Source of the DNA: Paragordius varius
Taxonomy: Eukaryota; Nematomorpha
Reading direction: 5' to 3'
DNA length: 64,000 nt
Assembly (NCBI GenBank): GCA_964247055.1
Contig: OZ176053.1
Location: forward strand, 7,936,001-8,000,000
This document shows, one piece after another, positions 1 to 12,700 of the stretch (its first letter is position 1; each line of letters begins with the position of its first letter). The position numbers were made by a program, and so were the translations under genes. Under the pieces are notes generated by a model. It saw only the letters and a list, made by a program, of their open reading frames with translations, did no database searches and was not told where the DNA came from.

Positions 1-1
1 G

Positions 2-214
2 GGCCAAAAATTATTTCCATATACGAATACCATTCCCTCAAAATCAAAAGATTCCCTACCTAAAAACCCAATAAATCAAACTCTTACCCAACTCAATTTG
101 GTTCCAACTGCACAATTGATATTTCATCCCCATGTTGAATATTACAATAAAAACATTGATGAATATTATAGATATTTGAAACCAGAACTTCTAAGTCGTG
201 TGCACGTTATATAA
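2..214 (+). CDS. C-terminal exon of a TUG/ASPSCR1-like UBX protein (partial)
   Basis: An open frame runs from the window edge to a TAA at 212-214, about 70 codons. Its start and upstream exons lie outside the window. It contains LNLVPTAQLIF and then YYRYLKPELLSR. That order, a last beta strand of the type LVPxAxLxF followed by YLxPxLL, is what I remember from the C-terminal UBX region of TUG (ASPSCR1/UBXN9), a p97/VCP cofactor that in vertebrates also tethers GLUT4 vesicles. The segment is Pro/Asn/Lys rich before this motif. It ends about 120 bp from the stop codon of the convergent secretagogin-like gene, and an AATAAA lies at 301-306. The assignment rests on one short motif, so another UBX-domain protein is possible. 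Confidence 0.45.
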   Translation, partial: GQKLFPYTNTIPSKSKDSLPKNPINQTLTQLNLVPTAQLIFHPHVEYYNKNIDEYYRYLKPELLSRVHVI

Positions 215-333
215 AAAATTTAATAGCATTTTGACTATATTTATGTAATTTATTTGTATAAATTATATTAACAAATGATGCTTTTTATCTTTAGTGCTGT
301 AATAAATTCTATTCTAATTTATAATGAAACTTA

Positions 334-1187
334 TTATTTAGATAAATCGACTCCAAGCCATAAAGCTAGCTCTTCTTTCTGAAAAATTCCATCATGGTTT
401 TTGTCGCACATTTTGAGCATGAGATTGCGGAATTTCTCTATTTCTTCCGATTTTTCAGATGCATCCACCTAATAATTTTATATTGAATATTTACATCAAC
501 AGTTTTGAGCACATCCCTAATAAAAGCTAGCAGTTCGTTTTCTTCCAACAAACCATCGCCATTCTAATATAAAATAAAAGCAACAATTTACTTTTTATAT
601 ATGTAGGAAAACTCTGATTTATATAAAAAATGATAGTATAATGATTGGAATTTTTAACACATTTTAAATTGTTTAACATAAAAACAATAAAACCCCTAGA
701 TTTAAAAAAAATAATACAGTAAAGATGGATATTATACAAGCAATTAATATATATATATATATGGCTCATCTGCATCATTGGTTTTTTTAAAATATTTTTT
801 AGCGAATGTAATTTTTGATACACTATCAAAAAAAATTTCAATAATACCCACAAGTACACGCAACTTTTAACGGTTTATTTTCAAAATTGAAAAATGGAAT
901 ATTTAAAAAAGTTGATTATGATTAATGGGCATATTGTGGTACAAAAAATATTTACTATCAATTTAATTTGTGAAATTTAAAAGTGGTTAATTTGTTATGT
1001 ATTTGGGCAAACTGTTATGCGAAACCATGTTCATAAAAATTTCAATGCAAATATAACATTCAATGAAACCTTATCGTAATGATGAAAGATTGAGCAGAAG
1101 GTGTCAAATTTTAGGTCATAGTTATTCTTGTGTTTTCATAGGTGGATTCGGTAAAAACATTGTAAGAAAAATTTTGTTGATACATAC

Positions 1188-1226
<39 letters not shown>

Positions 1227-4200
1227 TTTTAAACATAGTAAGTATGTTGGGCAATTAAAGTAATAAATAACGAGAGCTATTACAGACCATTTCGGTATTT
1301 AAATTGGCTAATCCGATTTTTATTTAAATGTCTGTTGGTGTATATTTGATTTTCATTTTTATTAGTGACATCAAAATTATTTTCAATATGCGCGATATTG
1401 TATTTTTTATCCACAATTTTAATGTCTATAACCAAAAAAATGAAAATCATACATACCAACCAATACCTCCTTTACCCAATAAACCGAAATATTGAGCAAG
1501 TATTTATTTTTAATTAGAAATATAAATTAAATTATATTAATTCGGAAACCATCTTAAATTCTTATTAGGGTTGTGCTGGGGTCATGACTTGGTCAGTGAC
1601 TATTTATTTTTTGACCATTGTCATTTTAAAAAAAACAGCTGTTTTTGAAAAATTAGTGGAAATTTTTTGTAAAGTAAGATTTAATTGTTTTTTATATTTT
1701 TTAAAAATAAAAATTTATTTAAATATGCTTATTTAACAAAAAATTGTTAAACATGCTTTGTTATAACATTATCATATAAGAATATCTAGTTATTTCGAAA
1801 AACAAAACTATCAAGCACTTTGCAAAATATGCAATTATTCCATATATGTGAACCAATATTTTAAATAAACATTTTATAATTGGAAATTTAAATAATGAAA
1901 GAAATTTTAAAACAAACTAGGTAAAATTTTATTGGATATATCCAGTATTAAAAACTATGTTTGAAGATTCAGAAGGCCACAAACATGTGGCAAATTTATT
2001 TGAAAAGAAAATTCATCATTAAATTTGATTTAAAATATTTGTAAATAATATCAAAAAAAATATAATATAAACTTTTTAGAAATAGTGAAACGCAAGTTTC
2101 GTACGAAAACTATTTTCACAATCCAATATCGCATTATTTACTTAAGTAGGTCATGACCATGGTCTGACTGGGTCTGACCGGACTTTTTTGAAAAAGCAGT
2201 CAAATGCACAACCCTAATTCTTATATACACTATGAGATTTAAATGGATATTTAAAAATAGGCCATATTGTTCATTGAAAAAAGTCCCTGTTATCGTTTTG
2301 TTATTACAGATGCAACATTTGTAAAAATTCCTTTTGTATAATTTTCAATATAATTTTGAATCAAAAATAATAAGAATACCCTAAAAACGTCCAAAAAACA
2401 CCTTTAAATTTAGATCTAAAGCTTTAATAATAAGCTACTAACATTTTCCAAAAAAATAGGTATGGTTTAAGGGTAAAATTGTTTTTGCTCTGTAAAAGTT
2501 TTTACTGAAACATAAAACAACCCTTGTTCAGAAACAGTGTTACATATTATAATGTCATCAAAAATTTTAGCGGACAAATGTCTAATATGGTTATAAAGTA
2601 CATATTTTTTAATTATCCAATGATTTTTGAGCGTTAAAATTTGTAGTTTTTTTATAAAACTTAATAAGGCATTAAAAACAATAATGTTATTATAATAACT
2701 ACATTGTTAAAGGAATGCATCTATTCTCAGGTTTATAACTAATGTTGCTTGATTGAAATTTAAAAAGTTTGTTTTTTAACAGCTTAAAATGCTTAAAGAT
2801 GCAAGAAGCATATTATAAAAATAGTTAACTTGAATCTATGAATTACCTTGAATTTTATCATATAGTTCTCTTCAGGGGCGATTATTCTGTATATAAAATG
2901 ATGCATGAACAAATATTGAGAAAGTATTTTATTTAATGTGATATTCTATACCGAGACATTTCTTTAAAGCTTAATTGGCCATCGTTATCACTGTCATAAA
3001 GTTCAATCTATAATTTCGTAATGCATATAATAAAATACCCTTTTGAATATAAATGGGTATCAAATTTTGAAAACTTTTTATATGTGTTATACCATTTACA
3101 ATTCAAATTATTCCTTAAATTTAAATTTATCCTTAAAAAATTCAAATTCACCCTCAAATAAATTATATTTATTAAGATTAAAAATTACCTATATTTTTAT
3201 ATATTTTTAAAAAATAAATTTTGTTTTAAATTAAAATAATGTTGAAAAAATAACAAAGTATGCCATAAAGCTATAATTATAATAATGAGTTATATTAGTT
3301 CGAAAACACATAATTTATTTTTAGGGTGTTGAATTATTCAAGGGTGAATTTGAATTGTTCGAGGGAATTGAAACTGCAAACGGTATTCATCTTAATTTTT
3401 TTTGAAAAACAAACAAACATAATGAAAAGCTTGAGAGATATTAATATTAAATGAGTTTTGAACATTATATCTCTATAAAAGTTGATTATTTAAATTATTT
3501 GCGATATGATATGAAGCAAGTGGAAAAACTTAAAATTTCACACAATAATTATACTAGATTAATTATAAAAATAAGGTTAAAAATTCTATAGAATAAATAA
3601 TCTTTTAACTTTTTAGAGATGATAAGTAAAAAGTAAAATTATTATAATTTAAATAGCAATTAGTGTATTATAAATTTAAATTGTAATAAAACGCCATTCC
3701 ATGTTAAATAATTTTAGTAGTGGTGGCTTGAATATAAATTTAATTATTGGTGTATAAATAATAAAATACTAATGATAGGACATATTCGGTAATTTTGTCT
3801 TCCTCGACCTCTTTGTTGTTTAGTTGAAAAAGGTATGTTAAAAATTCCTATAAATTATTATTATTATTATTAATATAAAAACCTATGTAATTGAATTATT
3901 ATGTTGTAAAAATAAAATATAATTATTTTTATTCATAATTTTCTAAGTAATGTCAACCTTAATTTCCTCAGATGTGACAAATCGTTTGTCCTTGGAAAAT
4001 TTGGTCCAAGCCTGCGCGACATACAGCATAGATAAGAAACAAAATAATATAATTGAATTATCATAATCTTATTTATATATTTTATATATGTAGGTATCTA
4101 TGTAAAAGAAAACGCTGTTTATAGAAGCAACACTAATCCAATTACCGTTAAAAAGTCATAACCGGACATTAATGGAAGTTCGTATTGTATGATGGCTAAA

Positions 4201-6348
4201 AAATTTTCTTCAGGTTCTAAAATTTGAGCCATCTATTATAAAATTTTTATGTTATAATGCATGTACATTAAATAAGTTACCCTATTTTTAGATAAATAGT
4301 TAACATTTAACTGTAAGATACAAGAAAACAGGCGGTTTAAATATTTCTATTTTAGCCTTATAAAAATAATGTTAATGAAGCGTTCATCTTATTTTAGCCT
4401 ATGTCCGCTAACCCAAATTTTAATCTGTTTTTATAATCGCAATCACCACAACATTAAAATTTTAAACACTTGTTTGAAATTCTTTTAGTGGTAACTATTC
4501 CCAGCCTACCCTTCGTTCTCAGACCAATAGATAAATTATATAGATTCCAACAGTTTTTAACAAGCTTTAAAAAGAGGAACGGATTCAATACAAATACAAA
4601 TAATCTAATCTAACAGTTGCAAATATTTTTTGAGATGAAGTATTTTGTAAAAAAAATTGTGTTAACAAGATACCAATTTAAAAAATGGATAATTTTAATG
4701 TCAAATTATAATTAGGAAATATCTATTCTACAAACAAGCTTGCATGTTGTGCCTTTAGACGTCTATTTCATCTTATATAAAAATTTAATTAAATAAAATG
4801 TGTTTTGCTGGAACCTAAAATATTTATCTTCGGTACTTAAAATTTAAGTTTTAAATGTTAAATTTATATAATTTGAGATATTACATCTTGTTATCTTTTA
4901 AATCAATAGTATTCCCTTATTCTCTAACTAAACCATTTTTTTTCAAATTATGCAATTTAAATTTGAGTAAGAAAGAGTAAAATCTATCTGTTTAATGAGC
5001 GCTAACGATAACGCTACTTGCGTAACATTTATGCATGATAGTATTTAAGGCCCAGACAAAGAAGATTTTAAGGCACTCCACAAAATAAGAATTGTTTTGG
5101 TATTTTTCAAATCTCAATATTAATTTTTTTGGCCTTTTAAATTATTTAAATATTTTTATTTTCCAAATATTTTTTCCTATCTGAAACATTTTATTACCTC
5201 GCCAATCTCAATTTTTCCATCCTTATTAAGGTCAAATTCTTCCAAAAACTTTTTTTGCAATTCAATTAATTCAGCTTCCGTAGGATTCTGGATATAAAAT
5301 TCGTTGTCGGGTAAACTAACTTTGGCTCTCAGCGCCTTTGTAACCAAATCGCGTACAAATGACTTTAGTTCTTTTCCTTCAATAAATCCATTTCCTACGA
5401 AAACAAAAAAAACATAAAAGTAAAATAAAACAAGCGGCAAGTTTGTGCGTTGATAAAATTTTCTTTGAGATATAAAAACAATTTTATTAAAGTATTAAAA
5501 TTATTTTTATTTCAATAAATAATATATAGAATGAATGGTTTATATTATATAATCAAAAAAATTTATTTTGTTAAAACCCTATATAAAAAATTTGTGCAAA
5601 TTCGACCAAGTTTATTATATTACAAGTAATAATGTAAGACAAAGAATTTTTCAAAACTTAGTAATTAAATCAAATATCCACAAAATTACAGAATGGTAGT
5701 ATCTTCTTAAATAAACTAAAAGAAAAAACCAGTATTAATAAATTTATAATTAAACATAAAATTATCCAGGCATCTATTTGGCATGTAAAAAATTATTCAT
5801 TTACTATATAAAACATTCGTTCCATCAATAATCATTATAAAGTATGCCAAATAAGTACATTCGAATATTTACCATTCACAGTTCTAATTCACCCTTGAAC
5901 AATTTAAAATCACCCTCGAACAAATCAAATTCACCCTAAAATGAATTAGGTATTTTTTGAAATATGAAATTCTGTTAAAATTAATATAATCCTGAAAAAA
6001 TAATAAACTACGTCGTAAAATAAAAATAAACTGTTCATATTAGTGATGAGTTTATTATCCCGAAAACACATAATTTATTTTTAGGGTAAATTTGACTTGT
6101 TCGAGGGTGAATCTGAATTGTTCGAGGGTGAATTTTTAAATGGTTTAATACTTACTATCAGTATCGTATGCATTCCAACATGTGGTAAACTCCTGGGGTG
6201 TTAAACCTACACAAACATGTTTTAACCGTTTAATGATATCTTGGGGCAATTTATTTGATTTAAATAAGCGTCTTCGTATCCGTGTCCCCAATTTTACTGG
6301 CTGTTCTTCACAAACATTAGTAGAAATGTTAGAATTAGATTTCGGCAT
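334..6348 (-). CDS. SCGN: Secretagogin-like six-EF-hand calcium-binding protein
   Basis: Calcium sensor/buffer of the calbindin-secretagogin family, cytosolic. Exons (minus strand): 6348-6156, 5394-5198, 4232-4146, 4011-3958, 3847-3770, 3007-2952, 2886-2830, 822-765, 563-495, 468-334 (stop TAA 334-336); the chain is 984 nt, 327 aa (human secretagogin 276). Start ATG at 6348 is the only one before EF1. EF loops: EF1 DTDRNGFIEGKE across the first splice, EF2 DLNKDGKIEIGE, EF3 degenerate (KFSKDKRFVTSEE), EF4 DSDNDGQLSFKE, EF5 DENGDGLLEENE across a splice, EF6 DKNHDGIFQKEE. Each half carries the family's EENF/EENY linker, and the end FRNLMLKMCDKNHDG...ELALWLG matches the secretagogin C-terminus closely. 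Exon 7 could also end at 2847; the extended form keeps frame. The exon 765-822 is followed by CC instead of GT, so that junction is unresolved. Introns 1 and 5 each hold a copy of the same MITE. Confidence 0.86.
747..763. repeat. (AT)n microsatellite at an exon edge
   Basis: Alternating A/T run that begins two bases past the expected 5' splice site of secretagogin exon 765-822. It could be a place where the sequenced allele or the assembly differs in length. Confidence 0.8.
1194..1220. repeat. (TA)n microsatellite
   Basis: Perfect alternating TA tract inside a secretagogin intron. Confidence 0.9.
1566..2216 (+). mobile_element. hAT-type MITE, 651 bp, with perfect 8-bp target duplication
   Basis: Both ends read TAGGGTTGTGC inward, and the flanks are the same 8 bases, ATTCTTAT, at 1558-1565 and 2217-2224. 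Eight-base duplications with TAGGG/CAGGG-type ends are typical of hAT transposons. No coding sequence is visible, so it is non-autonomous. Subterminal sequence is rich in GGTCATGAC and GGTCTGAC motifs. It sits in a large intron of the secretagogin-like gene. A second copy starts at 63411. Confidence 0.93.
3091..3384. mobile_element. TA-flanked MITE with CACCCTCGAACAA repeats, copy 1
   Basis: Starts ACCATTTACAATTC and ends with the inverted form ...AAACGGT, flanked by TA, as for Tc1/mariner-like insertions. Inverted arms contain degenerate copies of AATTCACCCTCGAACAA. The centre has a shared block around CGAAAACACATAATTTATTT. It lies in intron 5 of the secretagogin-like gene. No open frame. 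Confidence 0.75.
5871..6144. mobile_element. TA-flanked MITE with CACCCTCGAACAA repeats, copy 2
   Basis: Best-preserved copy: ACCATTCAC at the left, AAATGGT at the right, with two to three inverted units of TTCACCCTCGAACAA in each arm. The centre matches copy 1. It ends 11 bases inside intron 1 of the secretagogin-like gene, next to the GTAAGT donor at 6155-6150. Confidence 0.82.
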
Positions 6349-9300
6349 TTTGTGAATGATATAATTTTTTCAATTACTGAAATAAATATGTTTTTTGCAA
6401 TTTTTGATTTTTTAAATTAATATGATTATTATTGAATAATTTAATTTGTGTATATTTTTCTACGTCAAAAACTTGGGACAAAAGCAGGTATAAAAAGCGG
6501 ACGAATTTACAAGTTAACTGAAGGTAAAAACGTTTGATTAGATAATTGGATATATTTAGTATAAGATTAGCTCGTCATTATGGTGAAAAAAAATGAATTT
6601 ATACAATAATTATGTGACCAATATTTTTTAGAATATGGCTCAAAATTCATATAAAAATGAAATTGGATGAAAGTGTTATTACATTATTATGTGAAGATTT
6701 ACGTAAATGTTACGTTTTAGAAGGCCGATACGATACAATATATAATACCTAAACTGAAAAAAAAACCAAAAACCATTGTCTACTATCCTGTGATTCATGT
6801 ATTGCGAATGTTATGTTTGGTTTGTATTCATAAGGTAGTGTCGTTAGCTTGTTAGATACTAAAAGAAAAATCAATATGTCTTTCTTCTCTTTTAAAATAC
6901 TTCAATGTGTTGACCCTTAATTTTTACGCCTCCTATTTGTTATTAATTAAATATTTATTATGGGATTTTATAAGCATAGTGTGTCAAATTTGGGACTGAA
7001 AATATAGTTTGTAGATCATATTATATAAATAAATCAACAACTTTAAGAATCTTTACACCATATACCCGGGGCTAGTTTTTGGAATAGTAATACCCAACAA
7101 CAAAGAGCTTTAATTAAAAAGTTATGAAATATATAATTTGTTATTAAATAAATTCTTTTAAAAGTTTCAATCGATAATATCAATTTATAATTCAATTCGT
7201 TTAATGTTTAAGAAGTAAGCAGCCTGTTTTTATATTAATTAACATAATGGGAATATTGAGTACAAGCTTGGCTGATATTATGTAGTGTAAAAAATAGTTT
7301 AATTATTCAATATGTTTTTCATGAAAATACCATAGCTAATACATGTGATTTTCTCCAAAATATGCATCATGATATAAAAATTAAATTTTTACATAAAAAT
7401 ATAAAAAGCTAAAACATAACACTGTGCACATTATTTTTGGAATTTCATAGATAATAAGTTATATTATTGGAATTGGGCTCAAAAAAGTTAAATGATCCAA
7501 TTAAAAATTCCAAACCCGAACTGATTATGTTAAAAACTAATTTTGGAGAAGCTAAATTCAACCAAATATTTTGTTAATATTAATATTTTAGTATAAAATC
7601 AATGTTCGTTTTTTCAACCTTACTATTTGATGGTGGCATTCAGAGGGTGGAATTCTAATCACTAGTTTATTTGAAAAATCGAACTAAATTTTTCTCTTTA
7701 CGGGAAATAGCTAAAACCCTTAATCAATATTGGTTTTCCGAAATTTTTTTCAAAGCCACAGTTTATATGGTGGCGCATTTTACAGAGTAGGAGTCTTATC
7801 CAGAGGCTGATTTCAAAAAAGCGCAGTTTATGGCTTAATACTGGGAAACCTAAACCACTTGACAAAATTTGCTTAAAACAATTATTTTTGGGAATTTAGT
7901 TTTTTGCAAAAAATTTCATTTTACCAGGTAAGTGGTTAAGGATCGAATGGGCTGACTATGTTTGGCGCCTTCGTAAAAAGTAAATTTTATGTTCGAATAG
8001 GCCTAAAGATTGACCGAAAAACTCAAAGGCACAATTTTTGTAGGTTAAGCGGGTAGAGGGAATCCTAAATAGCTAATTTTAAAAAATTCTGACTAGACTG
8101 GCTGCATTACAAAAATAAAAGTTTACACTTTTAAGTATACCTGAGCACTCATTTTTTGTGGAAAAATATCTCAAAATCAACATTCTTTATTTTTGCAATA
8201 TATACATTATAAGGTCCAATTTTATCTATGGTAACATTATAATAATAAATATGTATTATTTTCAAGATACTAATAATATCAATTGATTATTGTTAGTATA
8301 AAAATATTCTTCGAATTAACCTACGATACAGCTAAAACCAGATGTAACAACGGTAACCATATTCCTTAATAAATAATAATATTAATATGAACTAATTTTA
8401 CATGATACAATATCAATCTTAATTTAATATCAGTTGTAGGCCTTTTGAATATCTAATATACCCTAATGTCTATACTTTTTATAGTTTATCCAATTATCTG
8501 AAAACTATAATTACTATTAAGGACGAATTTGCTAAAAAAAAATTATAAATTATATTTATCTTTGTTTGATATAAACTTTGCTAATTATAGGTTCCATGAG
8601 AATGGAAAACTTTAGATAATAAAGATAGAAAGTTTTGGATATCGCATAATTTAATTTATTCCTTTGGGAATGTTTCAGCAGAAACAAGGCCGAAATGCCG
8701 ACCAAAGGTTTTTCATATATTTCATCATAAGTTTTTATAAAAAAAATATACACAGCTTTTTTGCAATGATGGAAAAATTGCAGTAAATTAAAATTTTCAT
8801 TAACACTATTAACCTACCGACGTAAATACCCAAAGTATTGATAGTTGAATATACTTGATAAAGATTAAAAAATATTTATAAATTTAAATTGTCTTCCGAA
8901 ACAAAATAACCGATGCAATTACGTACCAACCAATGAGATAGAGTTGTTAACGGCACAGTTTAGCGCAAAACTAAAACCGCCACGTTATATCAATATCAGA
9001 AACCACACCAAATTATAGGAGTGCCGATCACACCGACCCTATGATTTCCATAAAAATAGAGAGTGTTTATTGCTAAAAATGATTATTAAAAAGTATTTTT
9101 CCTTTTTGGACACTGGTAATACCGTCTCTAATAGCGTTCAGAAATTCTGCCCAAAAGTTATATTGGATTAATCAACCTTAGAACTCCCTCCATAGAACAC
9201 GGTTCAAAAAAAACCAGATGTTTATTTATTCTGAGTTTAGATCAAAAACATTTTTCGAATTGACTAATGTTTAAGATTTTTGCTATAGTACAAAGTGTTA

Positions 9301-9752
9301 ATAAATATCTTAAAACAAATCATGAGTGCAAAATTTTTTATCCAATTAAAACCAGAATTTAGCTTTTTAATGACTCATAAACTCAAAAACCATAAGGATA
9401 TAGTTAAATTTATATATATCAGTTCCCCTTTTTTGAGCGTGGTTTATTTCTGCTCGATTTGTGAAAAAAATCCATGTCAATGTACTGAAATATTTTCCCC
9501 GTATTCTAATTTTTTTATTAAACCTAAAAGCTAATTTAAAAGATAAACCCAAATACATATTTTTCGTATGCAGATACTTAGCTTTTCCAAAGATGAACGA
9601 AATCACAATTCTATATTATTCGCTTTGTAATGTAGCCCACTTGTTATGGTAATAACAAAATTTTTCAGAATATTAATTGCAGTCAATTGCAAATACAAAA
9701 GAGCAAATAATATATTTTTTTAAATTATAAACGAAGTAAATAATAAATAATA
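6349..9752. other. Intergenic, no supported gene
   Basis: Between the secretagogin start and the EMC3 stop. Open frames here are short, A/T-driven and match no family I know. A somewhat less A+T-rich stretch at about 7600-8160 and another at about 8920-9210 look like decayed repeats, but I could not find their ends or name them. Confidence 0.6.
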
Positions 9753-12700
9753 TTAGTAGGGAGATTTTTGATAATATCCTTCTGAAATCATCGGGGATCT
9801 ATATATCATTTTTTCTTCAATATCTTTAAGGGCATACTTGTGATCACAAAGTTCTAGGGCCTCCCATTCAGCCTTTTTCAAAAATATTTCAAATTTTTAA
9901 ATAAAATGCGGTGAAATTTAAATAACGATTAAAACCGGAATCATTATGATCGCAATTACACAATTTTTTGTAGCGGGTTTCGGTTCCGATTTCAAAAATT
10001 TTGTTTTCCCAATTTTAGTTATGTCCCGTCTACTTTGTAATAAATTATAGCATAATTAGTTTATACGATATGAAAAAAAAACAAAAAATCACACTATAAA
10101 ACGTAAATTTATTGTATGCTATAATATATATTTTTTAAATTAATAGATAATTTGATAATTCATATAAGAAAAGTGGTAAATATATGGTTAGGGTTGTAAT
10201 ATAAATTAAATAAATGTTTTAAGCGTATTTAACAAAGCTATTGATTCTAAATTTTTTAAATAGCTAAAGAAAATCTCAATTTGATCCTCGGTTTGAAAAG
10301 TTGAACATTAGAGTTCAAATTAAGCATCATACTTATAGCTTAAATAATAAGGCCATATTAAAATTGGTAAAAGATGTTAAAAACAAGGTTTATAAGACTA
10401 TAGATTGATTAATTCAACATAAAGATGATTAAATTTGTTTAATATTAAATTAAAAATATTCGTCATAACCCATCATAACCGCGTACATCATATATTTTAA
10501 TAACCTGATAAACAATATTTTTTTATAAAAATTGTAACAAAATATTTCGGATCTACTGATCTCTATCAATTATATGAAATATTTTATTATTTTAATAAAT
10601 TTATTTTACACAAGTTATTAACAAATTGGTTATATATTAAAACTGGTCTTTGCATAATTGTATCTTGAAATAAAAAAAATCTTTAAATATTTGCAATTAT
10701 TAAAGCCATATAGATACTACCTTAAAAGCTTGCTTAGGGTCAGGAGGCATGGCCATTGCCGCGCCCGACATTTGATCCTGCATTCCTTTCGTTTGATCAG
10801 CCGCTATGATGATTAAAAAAATTTTATTGCAAATCGCTTTTATGGATACAAATCAACAACGATTCTCAACAAAATTTAATTTTAGGTTTCATGTATCGGT
10901 TATATGGGTTTTAACTGTTATAGGGTGAACAAATAGGTGTAAGATATAATTTTATCTTTTTTCCTCTCAAAATTGATGATTTAAGCACGAAATGAATTTA
11001 ATCAGACTTGCTCACAAATTTAATTATTGTCCCTATTAATAATTTATAAGATGACCTATATAACATCTATTATGACTGTAAACAGTGCAATGATAAACAA
11101 GATTAATAAGATACTTACCATTATTTTCGCCTAATACCAAGGCATATATGCTTCGCAATCCGAAAACATTGAGAAAGTACCAAGATGCGGAACTTACCCT
11201 AAATAAAATAATTTATATATATATATATATATATACATTGGTATTTAATAAAAATGGAAATTACCATGAAGCATCTAATGATTGTAATTCTACACCCCTC
11301 TGCAACATCGGTTTAAATCGGAGTGTCAAGGGGAATGGGACTTTCGCTATATATATATATAATATAAAGAAGTGAAAATTGTTGCAAAAAGTAAATTATA
11401 TTTATATATAGGGGGCTATATTAAATCATAAATAAAAAAATTTATTCTACTATTCACACCGTGGGGTTGCAAACATATATAAAATAATTTGATTAAGCAT
11501 TAAAGACTTTTTCTTGACAGTAAACGCTCGATATATTGCACATTATAAATATAAACAAATTCAGAAACCATTCTAACCAAAAAAAGTGAGTAAAAGGGCC
11601 AAATCATAAAAATGCAATTCAAAAAGCCAAAGACCATTTGACATTTATAAAACTTTTAAATATATAATAATATTAAAATTTTTTTTGCTAGACATTAATA
11701 ATAAGTGGTAATGGTCCTATAAATATAAAAAAGGATAATATATTATTTGTGAATAAGCATTAAATTGTTAAAACATGGAGAGTATAGGATTTGATACACT
11801 ATTAGGTTTGAAAATATTAGTTTTATATTATTTACAAATTAAAAAAATATATATATATTTTAGGGATATTTAATTTTTTTAAAAAAAGGGAAAATGTAAA
11901 AGAAAGTCGTTTAATAAATTGAAATTGCGATTAACATAATTTAATGAAAAGCATAAATCCATATGTTTTTTTACCTTTAATTTATTAATATGGACTTGAA
12001 AAGCTAATCTTCCCTTTTTATATGTTAGTATCTAATGTTCAATTTTGACAAAATTTAGCCTCAATTTTCTTTTTTAAGCTTATATTAAAAAAATAAGATT
12101 ATGCTACATTAACATACATTATTTAAAAATAAATTGGATATAAACTATCCAAATTAAAATGTAATTTTTATTCTTTACTAAAAATAACAATTATATGAAA
12201 AAATTAAAAAGTTTGACAGCATAAAAAATTTATAATTAATAAGCTAAATAAAGTTATCTTTGATAATAAAATATTTTTTAAAATTATAACTCACTTGTAA
12301 CGAACCCCGAAAATGTCCAATTAATCCAACCACCAATAACAAGCATAGGAAGCATGTTAGTCAAGTTTCCTTTTAACATTTCCGTCATCACACTGGGATC
12401 TAAAACAAATAGTGTTTAATTTTACCTGTCATTGGATTTTGTATTTGAGGCTTTCTTTTTTGAGTTTTGAAAAAACCATTCTCACTATTGTTAAAATAAT
12501 GTTTTCGGGAAAGAAATGCCTACATATATTTTTAAAATACCTGTTTTGGTATAAAGTTGTAATTCTCTCTTAAATTTCGGCTGCGCAACAAAGCTTGACT
12601 ATATGATTAAAATTCTTAAAACCTGTCTTGAATTTGTTGAATATCTACAGGTTTAGCTGTCATTAAAAGTATCGATATATAATGCCTAACAATCCCAACT

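Noticed and set aside
527-859. 110-codon open frame on the minus strand
   Set aside because: It reads across the AT microsatellite in a frame different from secretagogin exons 765-822 and 495-563 and matches no family.
9064-9204. Minus-strand peptide FWAEFLNAIRDGITSV
   Set aside because: About 20 codons between stops, no continuation, no recognised family.
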